Notes: generated by a model from the sequence alone, not told the origin. DNA of 64,000 nt from Chryseobacterium scophthalmum (GCF_900143185.1 NZ_FSRQ01000006.1:95693-159692); one strand, 5' to 3'; shown: positions 1-8,624, counted from the stretch's first letter. A program made the numbers and translations.

Positions 1-692
1 TGTTTTAGTAAACCTGTCTTAACTTTTAATTTGCCTTTTTCTTCAAGTAATAATATTCGATCTATTATTTCAATTTTTCTTCCTGTAGACATATGTAGTT
101 TTAAAAAATTTTTATCTTCGAAAGCTTGTGCCTCATCAGCTCCTATCATTGCATCACGAGTGGTTATATTATTATTATGAGCTAAATTTAATAATTGTCC
201 ATTTGGTTCATGATATTCAAATTGGAAAGTGTATAAATGTCCAATAATAGATGATAAGTCAAATTTGTGATCACTAGGAATAGTTTTTGGCTTACCTCCT
301 AAAATTTTGAATCGATTTGAAATAGCTTCAAATCCAAAATTCGTATTTCTCATATTCCAATGAATCCAATATTTATTGGAGTTTTTTTCTACAAATCGAT
401 AAAAATCGATTAGCATTTTTTTTTCTAAAGAATTGTATTGAGAATCAGTTAGGGTCGAGAGCGCATTCCCATCAATTTGTGCTTGAATATGAATTGAGAA
501 AGTTATTATATCATTTGTACCCCTATCTTTAATACAAATTGATGTTATTCTAGGTGTTCTACCATCTAAATTGAAAAAAGATTCACAACTGTAATGAATT
601 ATTAATATTTTAGTTGTTGATTTTCTTAATATATCAATTTTTTCTTTTCCAATTTTTCTTTCTTCTAAACGGACTGATGAAATAATATTCAT
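1..692 (-). CDS. Unknown protein, C-terminus cut by the window edge
   Basis: An open frame reads on the minus strand from an ATG at 692 to the left edge with no stop, giving about 230 codons; the 3' end lies outside the window. There is no signal peptide or membrane segment, so a cytoplasmic protein is expected. Visible blocks are IIHYSCESFF near residue 31, PRITSICI near 46 and YWIHWNMRNTNFGFEAI near 108. The alternation of short hydrophobic strands with a His-Trp-Asn block resembles an exonuclease or RNase H-like fold, but the acidic residues that would prove it are not evident, so no function is assigned. The T9SS gene beyond its start runs in the same direction and ends 38 nt away. Confidence 0.7.
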   Translation of the reverse strand, partial: MNIISSVRLEERKIGKEKIDILRKSTTKILIIHYSCESFFNLDGRTPRITSICIKDRGTNDIITFSIHIQAQIDGNALSTLTDSQYNSLEKKMLIDFYRFVEKNSNKYWIHWNMRNTNFGFEAISNRFKILGGKPKTIPSDHKFDLSSIIGHLYTFQFEYHEPNGQLLNLAHNNNITTRDAMIGADEAQAFEDKNFLKLHMSTGRKIEIIDRILLLEEKGKLKVKTGLLK

Positions 693-730
693 TTAATTTA
701 AATGTATTAATTGCTGCTATAATAAATTAA

Positions 731-1705
731 CTATTTCTTTATGAATTTAGTAGTTTCTTTTGTCGTTTTTGAACCTGAAACTTCAATGAAATAAGCAGCG
801 GGTGGTAATTCTGAAACTTCAATTTTCCCGGATTTTACATCTGTGGTTTTAACCAGCTTTCCATCTAAGCCATAAATTTTAATTTTAGAATTTTTTGAAG
901 TATTACCTTTTAATTGAATAAAATCCTGCGCCGGATTTGGATAAATGCTTAGTTTCTCTTTTAATTTTAAATCTGAAACTGCTAGAAAAGTTTCATTTAA
1001 AGCTTGTGCTATATTGGTGTTTTGCGGAGTTCCCTGAACAGTAATCACTGCATTGGTTGTACTTAGTAGTGGAGCTTTGTGCAGATTGTCATAATAGGCA
1101 TATGTTGTATTGGCAATAGTTCCTACCGGAAAACCAAACACAGTAAGGTTGAAGTTCTGTATTGATTTTATCCTTAAAACATTTGGATACGTTTTCGTTC
1201 CGATGAGAAGAGTTCCGTAAGCGTCCGCTGAAATGGCAATGGTTCCCGAAAAATTTCCCGATCCTGCAGTTGCGCTGAATGTACCTGAAGCTGTATCGTT
1301 TTCAGAATAACCAAAAGCTGCAGGATAACCAATGAAAGTTCCGTTGTTGGTAGAAAAATTCAGCGTGGCATCCGGAGTTACCAATCCTGTAATTTCAAGT
1401 TTTGAAGCGGTTTGTTTGTAGTAAGATGTACTTCCGCCACCTGTCATTTTAATAGTCGATCCCGGAAAAGTAGAAATCTCTGTGGAACTTGGTGCAGAAT
1501 AAGTTGCTGAAGATGCAGAGCCGGCTGTTAAACTTGTATTCGTAAAGGTTACATTATTACCTGTTGCAGAATTATCTACCGTTCCGTTGATATTAACATT
1601 GTTGACGATTTCACCGATAATAGGATCATTAAATGCTTTTGTAATCGTAGTTTGAGCAGATAAGAAACCTGTAGTGGAAATTAAAATAAGGAGAGTTTTT
1701 TTCAT
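731..1705 (-). CDS. T9SS type A sorting domain-containing secreted protein
   Basis: 324 residues. A signal peptide (MKKTLLILISTTGFLSAQ) is followed by a Ser/Thr/Gly/Asn-rich beta-type region of about 225 residues with no recognised catalytic motif. The last ~75 residues form a type IX secretion C-terminal domain: SIYPNPAQDFIQL near 253, then GLDGKLVKT, ELPPAAYFIEV and a final KFIKK. Known biology of this domain: the protein crosses the inner membrane by Sec and the outer membrane by T9SS, the domain is cleaved, and the cargo is released or attached to the surface. The passenger could be an adhesin or another surface protein; nothing in the sequence decides. It appears monocistronic. Confidence 0.85.
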   Translation of the reverse strand: MKKTLLILISTTGFLSAQTTITKAFNDPIIGEIVNNVNINGTVDNSATGNNVTFTNTSLTAGSASSATYSAPSSTEISTFPGSTIKMTGGGSTSYYKQTASKLEITGLVTPDATLNFSTNNGTFIGYPAAFGYSENDTASGTFSATAGSGNFSGTIAISADAYGTLLIGTKTYPNVLRIKSIQNFNLTVFGFPVGTIANTTYAYYDNLHKAPLLSTTNAVITVQGTPQNTNIAQALNETFLAVSDLKLKEKLSIYPNPAQDFIQLKGNTSKNSKIKIYGLDGKLVKTTDVKSGKIEVSELPPAAYFIEVSGSKTTKETTKFIKK

Positions 1706-1768
1706 TTTTCACTTTTTATAAAGATAAATCATTTGTGAAATATTTTTCATAAATTTTTGATTACCAAT

Positions 1769-1800
1769 AAAAAAAATCCACTCAAGTAATCTTAAGTGGA
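1769..1800 (-). terminator. Rho-independent terminator after ribB
   Basis: A 10-bp stem (TCCACTCAAG / CTTAAGTGGA, one G-T pair) with loop TAAT is followed on the minus strand by a run of U. It lies 27 nt past the ribB stop. Confidence 0.8.
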
Positions 1801-1826
1801 CTTCTACTGTGCGTTAAACCGATATT

Positions 1827-2473
1827 TTAGTTACTTAAGATCATTTTACGATAAGCGTAAATATCTTCTATAGTCACTACGGTCATATTTCTTTTTTCTG
1901 CAAAATCTACAATTTCAGGAAGTCTTGCCATACTTCCGTCCTCGTTGGTCAATTCACAAAGAACAGAATCATCACCAAGGTTTGCCATTTTTACCAAATC
2001 TACACTTCCTTCTGTGTGACCTCTTCTTTCGAAAACTCCGTTTTTTCTGGCAATTAAAGGGAAAACGTGTCCCGGACTTGCAATGTGTTCTGCCAAAGCA
2101 TTTTCGGCAATGGCTGCTCTGATTGTTGTAACACGGTCTTTCGCAGAAACACCAGATTCAACCCCTTCTTTGCTTCAATGGAAATGGTAAATGCTGTTTG
2201 ATTTTTTGAATTGTTGGCTTCCACCATCGGACGAAGATTAAGATGTTTACTTTTCTCTTCCGAAATGCACAGACAAACGATTCCGCTGCATTCGCGAATT
2301 AAAAGTGCCATGTCTTTTTCTGTAATGGTGGAGGCGGGAAAGATGATGTCGCCTTCGTTTTCGCGGTTTTCATCATCTACTAAAAGGATGCCTTTTCCTT
2401 GTTGTAACTTTAGAAGTGCATTTTCTACACGTTCACTCGAAGTAGCTCCGAATTTTTCTAATAATTTTTCCAT
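1827..2473 (-). pseudogene. ribB: 3,4-dihydroxy-2-butanone-4-phosphate synthase, frameshifted
   Basis: RibB converts ribulose 5-phosphate to 3,4-dihydroxy-2-butanone 4-phosphate and formate, feeding riboflavin synthesis. The N-terminal frame (2473 down to about 2170) carries the acidic/metal site [10 protein letters not shown] near residue 34 and the ECSGIVC block. It then runs into a wrong frame at about 2162-2171, in AAAGAAGGGG on the coding strand. The correct reading resumes one base out, giving [11 protein letters not shown] and later [15 protein letters not shown] and a normal C-terminus. Restoring one base (an A or a G in the homopolymers) gives about 215 residues, a normal length for a RibB without the RibA domain. 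An FMN riboswitch lies upstream. Either a sequencing error or a true mutation fits; a real loss would matter because this gene is usually essential without riboflavin uptake. Confidence 0.85.
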
Positions 2474-2568
2474 GTTATTTTAATTTTAAGTTAAAATACA
2501 CTTCGGTACATGGAAATGAAATACAACACAACAAGTCTATCAAAATAGTCTTATTGATTGTTTCATTT

Positions 2569-2683
2569 TCTTCTCCCATCCAGACTGTAACTGTCGGTTT
2601 TGGAATTTCACCAAATCAGTCCTTTCGTAAAAAAGGAGTCGCGGACTGTAACCGCCGGTAGGGAATTGCACCCTGCCCCGAAG
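2569..2683 (-). promoter_or_regulatory. FMN riboswitch (RFN element)
   Basis: On the minus strand the conserved RFN blocks appear in order: CTTCGGGGCAGGGTGCAATT, CCTACCGGCGGT, AGTCCGCGA, GATTTGGTGAAATTCC, ACCGACAGT, AGTCTGGATGGGAGAAG. These form the five-way junction of the flavin mononucleotide aptamer. The element ends about 95 nt before the ribB ATG. By established knowledge, FMN binding lowers expression of the downstream riboflavin gene. The 95-nt linker would hold the expression platform; no clear intrinsic terminator is seen in it, so translational control is possible. Confidence 0.95.
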
Positions 2684-2829
2684 AAAACTTATGCTAAGTT
2701 TTACTGTATGTTTGTTTTAATTGTTCTTTAATTCATTAATTTTTTTGTTTAACGCACAGACTGTAAATTTCGGGAAGTTTTTTGAAATAGGGAAGAGGTT
2801 TTAATGAGAATTCACACCAACCGTATTAA

Positions 2830-2970
2830 AAATAAAATTCGTGTATTCGTGGCTATTTATCTTAGCTCCACAGATTGCACAGATTTTATTCTCAATTACC
2901 TGCTAAGATTTTTGTGGTTGATTGAAGTTTTGTGTTCAGCTTTTTTGCCACGAATGCACGAATTTTATTT
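2830..2970. repeat. Hairpin-forming interspersed repeat in the 2684-3146 gap
   Basis: A 24-nt arm at 2830-2853 is repeated in inverted orientation at 2947-2970 with one mismatch (core ATTCGTGTATTCGTGGC / GCCACGAATGCACGAAT). The loop is about 93 nt and contains the phrase CCACAGATTGCACAG. The rest of the gap from 2684 to 3146 is AT-rich and shows no gene. A 61-codon plus-strand frame across the repeat is not credible. Confidence 0.65.
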
Positions 2971-3146
2971 AATATGCTATTTGCTATAATTCTTAATTTC
3001 ACGCAAAGAAAAATAGAGAATTTTAAATATTGACCGTTTTTAAGGTATGCAAAGGTGTGAACCTAACAAAGAAATACAAGTATTTTGAATGGTGAGAATA
3101 TTCTATGATTGTTTTTAATTCTTTGATTTTGTTAAAACTATGAATT

Positions 3147-3560
3147 TTAAAGAGCAGATTGTATTGCTTCTTTAAGAACTTCAATGTTGATACCATCCAG
3201 TTTTTTGAATTTTATGCAGTAGCTCGTGACGCTGGCTTTACCTATTTTTTCTCCAAATGTATTGGCTAAGTATTTTTTGTCTTCAATCCCCATAATATAA
3301 ATGGAAATTCCTGTTGTATTGGCACTCAATCCGATTTTGTAAAAGTCTCGGGTTTTTCCATCAGCATATTTCATGAGATGAATTCCGTAGCCAATATTCG
3401 GATTGGAAACGGTTTTGTTTTCTTCATTTTTGCCGTCTAAAAACCATAATTTGCATTTTGGCATAAGCTCAAGAATAATCTGATGCAGATTTTCTAAATC
3501 ACTGCATTTTGGTTCTTTGTGACTTGTGATATATTCTTCTATTTGTTCTTGGATGGTCAT
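3147..3560 (-). CDS. DUF1801 domain-containing protein
   Basis: 137 residues, soluble, no signal peptide. After a helical N-terminus it shows the DUF1801 (YdhG-like) core: a single helical region, then GYGIHLMKYADGKTRDFYKI near 58-77 and strand-rich segments with ISIYIMG, the FGEKIGKAS block and a C-terminal KKLDGINIEVLKEAI. The biochemical role of this family is not established. A second, diverged DUF1801 gene lies 52 nt upstream and a DUF2200 gene beyond that, all in the same direction, so the three may share a transcript. Confidence 0.8.
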   Translation of the reverse strand: MTIQEQIEEYITSHKEPKCSDLENLHQIILELMPKCKLWFLDGKNEENKTVSNPNIGYGIHLMKYADGKTRDFYKIGLSANTTGISIYIMGIEDKKYLANTFGEKIGKASVTSYCIKFKKLDGINIEVLKEAIQSAL

Positions 3561-3612
3561 TGTGAAAATTTAGAATTTAATTTAAAGTCTAATTTATAAA
3601 TTATTTTAAATC

Positions 3613-4053
3613 CTATGATTTGGCTCTGCAAGAACATTCATGATGTTCACTGATGTATTGAATTGATTCCATACAAAGTTCCTTTAAAATAGAAACATCA
3701 ATATCAGAAAGTTTTTTTATATAAATACAGGCCTTACTCATTTTAAATTTTCCAAGATTTGGTAGTAATAATTTACTTTTTTCAGTATCGGAGTAAACGT
3801 ACAGCGAAAACGCTGCTTTTCTGGGCGAAAACCCAATAACCGGCGCGTCACCTTCGTGCCCGCTTGCATATTTATAATGATAATTTCCAAATCCTATAAT
3901 CGATGGACCCCACATTTTGGGTTCAGAATCAGACCATTCCTGCATCAGTTCTATCAATTGTAAACTGTCGGTTTTTTTCTGCTCATTGTCAACATAAGAA
4001 TCTAAAAAATCTTTTACGTCTATCTCGGTGTACGTTGTCTTTGTTTTTGCCAT
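3613..4053 (-). CDS. DUF1801 domain-containing protein
   Basis: 146 residues, soluble. It carries the family layout: PKMWGPSIIGFGNYHYKY near 45-62, a GFSPRKAAFSLYVY strand pair, a LGKFKMSKACIYIKKLSDID block and a helical C-terminus. The last residues (HHECSCRAKS) include a His and two Cys close together, which the neighbouring DUF1801 protein lacks. It starts 14 nt beyond the DUF2200 gene's stop, reading DUF1801 > DUF1801 in gene order. The function of the family is unknown. Confidence 0.8.
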   Translation of the reverse strand: MAKTKTTYTEIDVKDFLDSYVDNEQKKTDSLQLIELMQEWSDSEPKMWGPSIIGFGNYHYKYASGHEGDAPVIGFSPRKAAFSLYVYSDTEKSKLLLPNLGKFKMSKACIYIKKLSDIDVSILKELCMESIQYISEHHECSCRAKS

Positions 4054-4067
4054 AATTTCGATTGAGA

Positions 4068-4430
4068 TTACTGTCTTAAAATCTTTTCCATTTTTCTGCC
4101 TTTTGCCAATTCGTCGACTAATTTATCTAAATACCTAGCCTGTTTTGTCAGTGGGTTTTCAATTTCTTCAATTCTGTAGCCACAGATTACTCCTGTTATA
4201 AGATGAGCATTAGGATTTAGTTTTGCATTCTCAAAAAAGGTTTCAAATGTTACTTTTTCATCAACCAGTCCCTGTAGTTTTTTAGCATTAAAACCGGTTA
4301 ACCATTCTATCACCTGATGCAATTCTTCAACGGTTCTGCCTTTGCTTTCTACCTTTGTAATGTAGTGTGGATAAACCGATGAAAAGGTCATTTTCGCAAT
4401 TCTCTCATTATGTTGGGGTGTCGGTTTCAT
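4068..4430 (-). CDS. DUF2200 family protein
   Basis: 120 residues, no signal or membrane segment. It matches the DUF2200 layout recalled from the family: [19 protein letters not shown] near residues 10-28, [18 protein letters not shown] near 30-47, [10 protein letters not shown] near 65, and [20 protein letters not shown] near 84-103, ending in a basic helix. The function is not known. The stop of the preceding secreted-protein gene lies only about 4 nt from its start region, which suggests transcription together with the DUF1801 pair. Confidence 0.8.
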   Translation of the reverse strand: MKPTPQHNERIAKMTFSSVYPHYITKVESKGRTVEELHQVIEWLTGFNAKKLQGLVDEKVTFETFFENAKLNPNAHLITGVICGYRIEEIENPLTKQARYLDKLVDELAKGRKMEKILRQ

Positions 4431-4434
4431 GTTT

Positions 4435-5193
4435 TTATTTTATTAAGGTTCCGTTTTGATGTAGAATAATTTTTTCATTTTCTTCGACTTCAAGAGTGAT
4501 GTCGGGTGTATTTTCTTCTCCAATAATATTTCTGTAAACTTTATAGATATAATTCCCATTGGTAAAAGTAATAACGTGATTTCCGCCACTTCCCTGAAAA
4601 TCCAATTCTCCATTGTTCAGAATGAGGTCGGGTTTTGACGATTCTTTTTTACTTATTTTCCAGGAAGCATATCTGTATTTTTTGTTTTCTAATTCGTCAA
4701 TTCTAATCAGATATTTCTTAGTTTTTATTTTGTAAGTCGGGCTTTCGAAAGTTTTTAACGAACTGTGTACATTTTCTTTTTCCTTATCGATAAGCTCTTT
4801 TCTCAGCTTTTTTTCAAAATCACTTTGATAGTTTACCGCAATTATTTTTCCTTCATCACTGTCTATCCATACAGTTCCGTTATTGAGCATACTTCCCCTC
4901 CAACCAACTTCTGACCATTGTTTGAGTTTTGAATCAGCAATTTCATTAATAAGTAACTCGTCAAAAACTTGATTGAAACGTTGTTTAAACTGTTCTCTAT
5001 TTTTAATTTCCGGAATCGGATATTCTCTTCTTAGGGGAAAATTCACATTTTGTGAAATGTCTTCAATATTTTTCTTTTTAAATAAATCAATAACATAGTT
5101 GATGTTGGCAACTTTAATGGTATCAATTTTTTTAATTTGAGAAAAGTAAATTTGAGAAACGAGTACAATTAAAAGTAATAATCTGAATTTCAT
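4435..5193 (-). CDS. Secreted protein of unknown function
   Basis: The chosen ATG at 5193 gives 252 residues starting with a signal peptide ([19 protein letters not shown]). A longer frame to 5256 would overlap the neighbouring gene's end and place 21 polar residues before the signal, so it is rejected. The mature part is mixed alpha/beta with Lys/Glu-rich stretches and a C-terminal strand-rich segment. No catalytic motif or named domain was recognised. It follows the peptidase gene at 5234-6535 by 40 nt, so the two are probably co-transcribed and both exported. Confidence 0.65.
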   Translation of the reverse strand: MKFRLLLLIVLVSQIYFSQIKKIDTIKVANINYVIDLFKKKNIEDISQNVNFPLRREYPIPEIKNREQFKQRFNQVFDELLINEIADSKLKQWSEVGWRGSMLNNGTVWIDSDEGKIIAVNYQSDFEKKLRKELIDKEKENVHSSLKTFESPTYKIKTKKYLIRIDELENKKYRYASWKISKKESSKPDLILNNGELDFQGSGGNHVITFTNGNYIYKVYRNIIGEENTPDITLEVEENEKIILHQNGTLIK

Positions 5194-5233
5194 TTTATAG
5201 TTAATAAATCTGTATTTACAATTAAACCTGTTG

Positions 5234-6535
5234 TTAGTCAATTGTTTTAAAGTCAATTAAATAAGGTTTAAGTCTTACTCCATTTTCTTTTCTAAAATTG
5301 CTGGAAATCAAAATTTGATAGTGCTGATTAGGTTTCAGATCGGCTTCAAATGTCCAAGATTTTCCATCTTCACTAAAAAATCTTTCAGGTCTAATTTTAG
5401 GGCAGTGATCTTTTCCAAGAGGTCCATAATCTAACCCTGTGTTGTGTTTTAATAAAGATTCAGAAAAGGAAATTGTAATTTTTGTAAGACCTGATTTTAC
5501 ATTTTGGCTGCCATTTTCAAATGGTAATAATTTTACAACTGTCGGTCTTTGTTTTTCGTAATCGCTATTTAATTCTTCTAAAGTTTTTGGCAATAATTTG
5601 GTTAAATCAACAATACATTCAACTTCTTTTTCATTGGTGTAGTCAAGCTCAATAAGCTCTTTAACTGCTTTTACTTTGTCTTTTGAAAGGTTATAATAGC
5701 GTTCGCAAATTTCATAACCAATATAATATCCTAAATCTCTTACTTTTAATTCATTTTTATTCTCTCCCCAAAGCCAATTGTAATTATTATTGATGATAAA
5801 CAGATCAGATACAAATTTATCAACAACGATTTTTTGATTTGCTTTTCCGAATTCAATGGCAGGTGCATCAGATTTTGTATTGGTAACTTTGCAGGAAATA
5901 AACTCTGCAACCCCTTCATACAAACACATCGAAAGTAAATTTTCAACTAATTCTTTTTGTTGGGTATGGATGTATTCGTGGGTACACAACAAAGGCAGTT
6001 CATGAAAAGGATTTTGATTTTTATAGAAGTTTTGTCGCCAAGTTGGAAACTCATCGATGATGGTGGTTTTATCTGCTAATGACAGTTCACTTCCAATTAA
6101 AACCCTGTTTCCATCAATTGTTCCCCCTGTTCTGAAAGCACCAAATGAAAAATAAATTGTGGCAGGTTTTAAATCAGGATATGCTTTTTTAAGCTTCTGA
6201 ATATTTGCATTTATTTTCGGGTAAAGACTTTTTACTTTTAAGGTATTGGGTTTTAATGAAGACCAGAATTTTGGATATTGTGTCATCCAGCTAATAAATT
6301 CTTTTTCTGAATAGTTGCGAACTTTAATCAGACTTTTTAGTCCGGGAGTTCCTTTATCAAGATAAAGATTTTTTAATAGCTTATATTGCTGAGCACTGTC
6401 TTTGGTAGCATTTATTTTGTCATAAGCAGTCCAAAAATTATCAATGTCTGTCGATACAAAAACCTGTTTATTTTTTTGTGCAAATGTAGCCGTTGCTAAA
6501 CATAAAATGATTATCAAACTAAGCAGTTTCTTCAT
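5234..6535 (-). CDS. Secreted zinc peptidase-like protein with Ig-like C-terminus
   Basis: 433 residues with a signal peptide (MKKLLSLIIILCLATATFAQ). Near residues 185-192 it has HEYIHTQQ, a HExxH zinc site. A downstream Glu in CLYEGVAEF, about 20 residues later, fits a gluzincin third ligand, as in DUF2268-type predicted proteases. The last ~100 residues resemble a bacterial Ig-like (Big_5/SbsA-type) domain: KITISFSESL, a WTFEADLKPNQHYQI stretch and a closing strand. Periplasmic or extracellular action is expected. The substrate is unknown. No T9SS signal is visible, so export beyond the periplasm is uncertain. Confidence 0.75.
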   Translation of the reverse strand: MKKLLSLIIILCLATATFAQKNKQVFVSTDIDNFWTAYDKINATKDSAQQYKLLKNLYLDKGTPGLKSLIKVRNYSEKEFISWMTQYPKFWSSLKPNTLKVKSLYPKINANIQKLKKAYPDLKPATIYFSFGAFRTGGTIDGNRVLIGSELSLADKTTIIDEFPTWRQNFYKNQNPFHELPLLCTHEYIHTQQKELVENLLSMCLYEGVAEFISCKVTNTKSDAPAIEFGKANQKIVVDKFVSDLFIINNNYNWLWGENKNELKVRDLGYYIGYEICERYYNLSKDKVKAVKELIELDYTNEKEVECIVDLTKLLPKTLEELNSDYEKQRPTVVKLLPFENGSQNVKSGLTKITISFSESLLKHNTGLDYGPLGKDHCPKIRPERFFSEDGKSWTFEADLKPNQHYQILISSNFRKENGVRLKPYLIDFKTID

Positions 6536-6623
6536 ATTGTATTTAATAATTTTCAGGTTGCTTCAACCCAACTAAATTAAACAAAAATGCGAAATAGGAG
6601 AATATTGTCCGGAGAAAACATTT

Positions 6624-7484
6624 TTATTTTATTTTAAGCTCGTTTAAATACTTCCGGATATCTTTTTCTAATTTAAAAGGATATTCATAATCTAACTTTT
6701 CCGACAATTCAGTTCCGATTTCTGAAACTAAATCAGCCATTGCCAATAAAGCTGTCCAATTATCTTTTATATTACTTCCTGAAAATGTTTGCTCTGTTTT
6801 CAGCCACATTTCATGGTTTAGATATTTTTTAAAAAGCCTTCCGTATTTATTGGTTGTTATGTTCCAGTTGTGCTTACTTGCGATATACCATTCGATGAGA
6901 GGAATTAGATATTCAGTTCGGATATTGGTTTCCGACATAAATTTTGCATAAAATATTTCATTTCTTGCTAGACATTTTGCAACGTAAGTTGTGTCCCACC
7001 AAAAGTCATTGAGAATATGTTGGAACTCTTCTTTTGATGGTTTTTTGATGATGGAAACCTGAAAGCTGGGTTTCTGCATTTCCTTTGTTATTTCTTCTTT
7101 GTCGATTAGAACTTTATAGCCAATATCCCAATCTTCAGGTAATTCTTTCAGTTTTACTTCTTCCAGAAACTTGTCTTTGCTGAATAGTTTAAAATCAACT
7201 TTTACATGATCATCATACAAAATCATTTTCATTGCATGTTTTCCATCGAAGCTATTTTCATCTTCTTCAATCATCGTAATTGGATTTCCAAAATGATGTG
7301 TCCAATTATTGTCTGAAATATATTGTGTATTATTTTCAAAAATAAGTTCAATATCTAAATCACTAAATTCATCAACAGACGCAAGAGGATTTATAAGTGA
7401 ACTTGTGAGTAAAACCGCTCTTACATCTTCGTTATTTTCTGACCAATTAATAATGGATTTTAATTTTTCTTCTCTGGCTTTCAT
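6624..7484 (-). CDS. ANT(6)-family aminoglycoside 6-adenylyltransferase (AadS-like)
   Basis: 286 residues, cytoplasmic, the usual length of this family. The N-terminal nucleotidyltransferase domain shows the start helix, LLTSSL near 25-30 and FSDLDIELIF at 40-49, with D42 and D44 as metal ligands. A third acidic residue lies in VKVDFKLF. The C-terminal half is helical and contains WYIASKHNWN. The family transfers AMP from ATP to the 6-hydroxyl of streptomycin. The layout resembles AadS of Bacteroidota. It has its own gap of about 88 nt to the peptidase gene and no mobile element next to it, so it is probably an intrinsic chromosomal gene. Activity on a drug is an inference. Confidence 0.8.
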   Translation of the reverse strand: MKAREEKLKSIINWSENNEDVRAVLLTSSLINPLASVDEFSDLDIELIFENNTQYISDNNWTHHFGNPITMIEEDENSFDGKHAMKMILYDDHVKVDFKLFSKDKFLEEVKLKELPEDWDIGYKVLIDKEEITKEMQKPSFQVSIIKKPSKEEFQHILNDFWWDTTYVAKCLARNEIFYAKFMSETNIRTEYLIPLIEWYIASKHNWNITTNKYGRLFKKYLNHEMWLKTEQTFSGSNIKDNWTALLAMADLVSEIGTELSEKLDYEYPFKLEKDIRKYLNELKIK

Positions 7485-7559
7485 TTTAAGTGAAATGATT
7501 TAGTGCAATTTTTTTTACGTTAGTTTTTTCGATAGAAACTTCTTTTCTATGCGTCTTGA

Positions 7560-8543
7560 TTAATCTGAAGTCATTTTTATTGTTTTAAGCCATCTTTCAA
7601 CCAGAACTTCCCAATCTGCAATTGGCAGTTTTTCCCAATTTGGAATTTTTTGTGCAGATTCTTTCAATCCAAAAGCGTGACCTCCTTCCGAATAGATATG
7701 ATATTCTGCATGAACGCCTGCTTTGTGTAATGCCATATAATAAACCAAAGAATTTTCAATTTTATCAATGTTATCATTTCCGGCCTGCAAAATAAAGGTA
7801 GGCGGAGTTTCGCGATCAACCGGAATCATTGGATTTAATTCATAAGGTTTTGTGGTATGAAATGTCATATGTCCAGGATAAAAAACAATTCCGAAGTTGG
7901 GTTTACAGCTTATATTATCAAATTCATCCGTCAAAGGATAGGCTCTTTCTCTATAATTGGTGCTCAAATCTGCAACCAAATGTCCACCTGCAGAAAATCC
8001 CATCACTCCAATTTTATTTGGATCAATATTCCATTCTTTTGCTCGTGCACGAACCAAGCCTAAACTTCTTTGTGCATCTTGTAAAGCCAAAGGTTTTACG
8101 GGATCTTTTTCACAATCGCATTCTTCGTTATAATGCGGACCAGAAGCTGGAACTCTGTATTTTAATAATATTCCTGTAACTCCGATTGAAGCGAGCCATT
8201 TACAAATTTCTGAGCCTTCAAGATTAATCGCAAGTTTGTTGTAACCTCCACCCGGATAAACAATAACAGCAACGCCTGTATTTTTTCCTTTGGGAGAGAA
8301 AACTGTCATGGTTGGTTTTGAGACATTTGTCGCCATTCCATCATTATAGGATTCGGTACCTTTAATAAGTTCAAAATCCGGAATTGATTTATTCCAAATC
8401 GGGATTTCTTGAGGTTCGGTTTCAATCTTATCAGCTACTTTAATATTATTGCTTTCTGTTTCTTTCTCTGTCTTTTTATCCTGACATGAATTAAAGATAA
8501 AGCCAATGCAATTAAACATTAAAAATACTCCAAAATTTTTCAT
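7560..8543 (-). CDS. Alpha/beta hydrolase lipoprotein, acetylxylan esterase-like
   Basis: The ATG at 8543 is preferred over one at 8591 because it begins the lipoprotein signal directly (MKNFGVFLMFNCIGFIFNSC, Cys at 20), giving 327 residues. The hydrolase core shows VIVYPGGGY (oxyanion region), the nucleophile elbow GFSAGGH, an Asp in LQAGNDNID and the catalytic His in EGGHAFG near the C-terminus. This set is typical of bacterial esterases of the acetyl-esterase/endo-xylanase-associated group. It likely acts on acetylated sugars or other esters at the envelope; the substrate is unknown. A possible -7 box lies at 8589-8596. Confidence 0.85.
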   Translation of the reverse strand: MKNFGVFLMFNCIGFIFNSCQDKKTEKETESNNIKVADKIETEPQEIPIWNKSIPDFELIKGTESYNDGMATNVSKPTMTVFSPKGKNTGVAVIVYPGGGYNKLAINLEGSEICKWLASIGVTGILLKYRVPASGPHYNEECDCEKDPVKPLALQDAQRSLGLVRARAKEWNIDPNKIGVMGFSAGGHLVADLSTNYRERAYPLTDEFDNISCKPNFGIVFYPGHMTFHTTKPYELNPMIPVDRETPPTFILQAGNDNIDKIENSLVYYMALHKAGVHAEYHIYSEGGHAFGLKESAQKIPNWEKLPIADWEVLVERWLKTIKMTSD

Positions 8544-8588
8544 ATAATTTTTTGTTTGTGTCTTGCTTTTCAGTGATTTGTTATAAAT

Positions 8589-8596
8589 CAAATTTA
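8589..8596 (-). promoter_or_regulatory. Possible -7 box for the esterase gene
   Basis: The minus strand reads TAAATTTG, matching TAnnTTTG of the Bacteroidota sigma factor. It is about 46 nt before the start at 8543. No TTG at the usual distance was found, so support is partial. Confidence 0.4.
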
Positions 8597-8624
8597 CATT
8601 TTACATCAATACGAATATTTTAAA

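Noticed and set aside
2804..2989. Plus-strand frame of 61 codons
   Set aside because: It lies across an inverted repeat and has no promoter or family support; the protein reads as translated repeat.
4435..5256. Longer start at 5256 for the secreted protein
   Set aside because: It overlaps the neighbouring gene and puts polar residues before the signal peptide; the ATG at 5193 is better.
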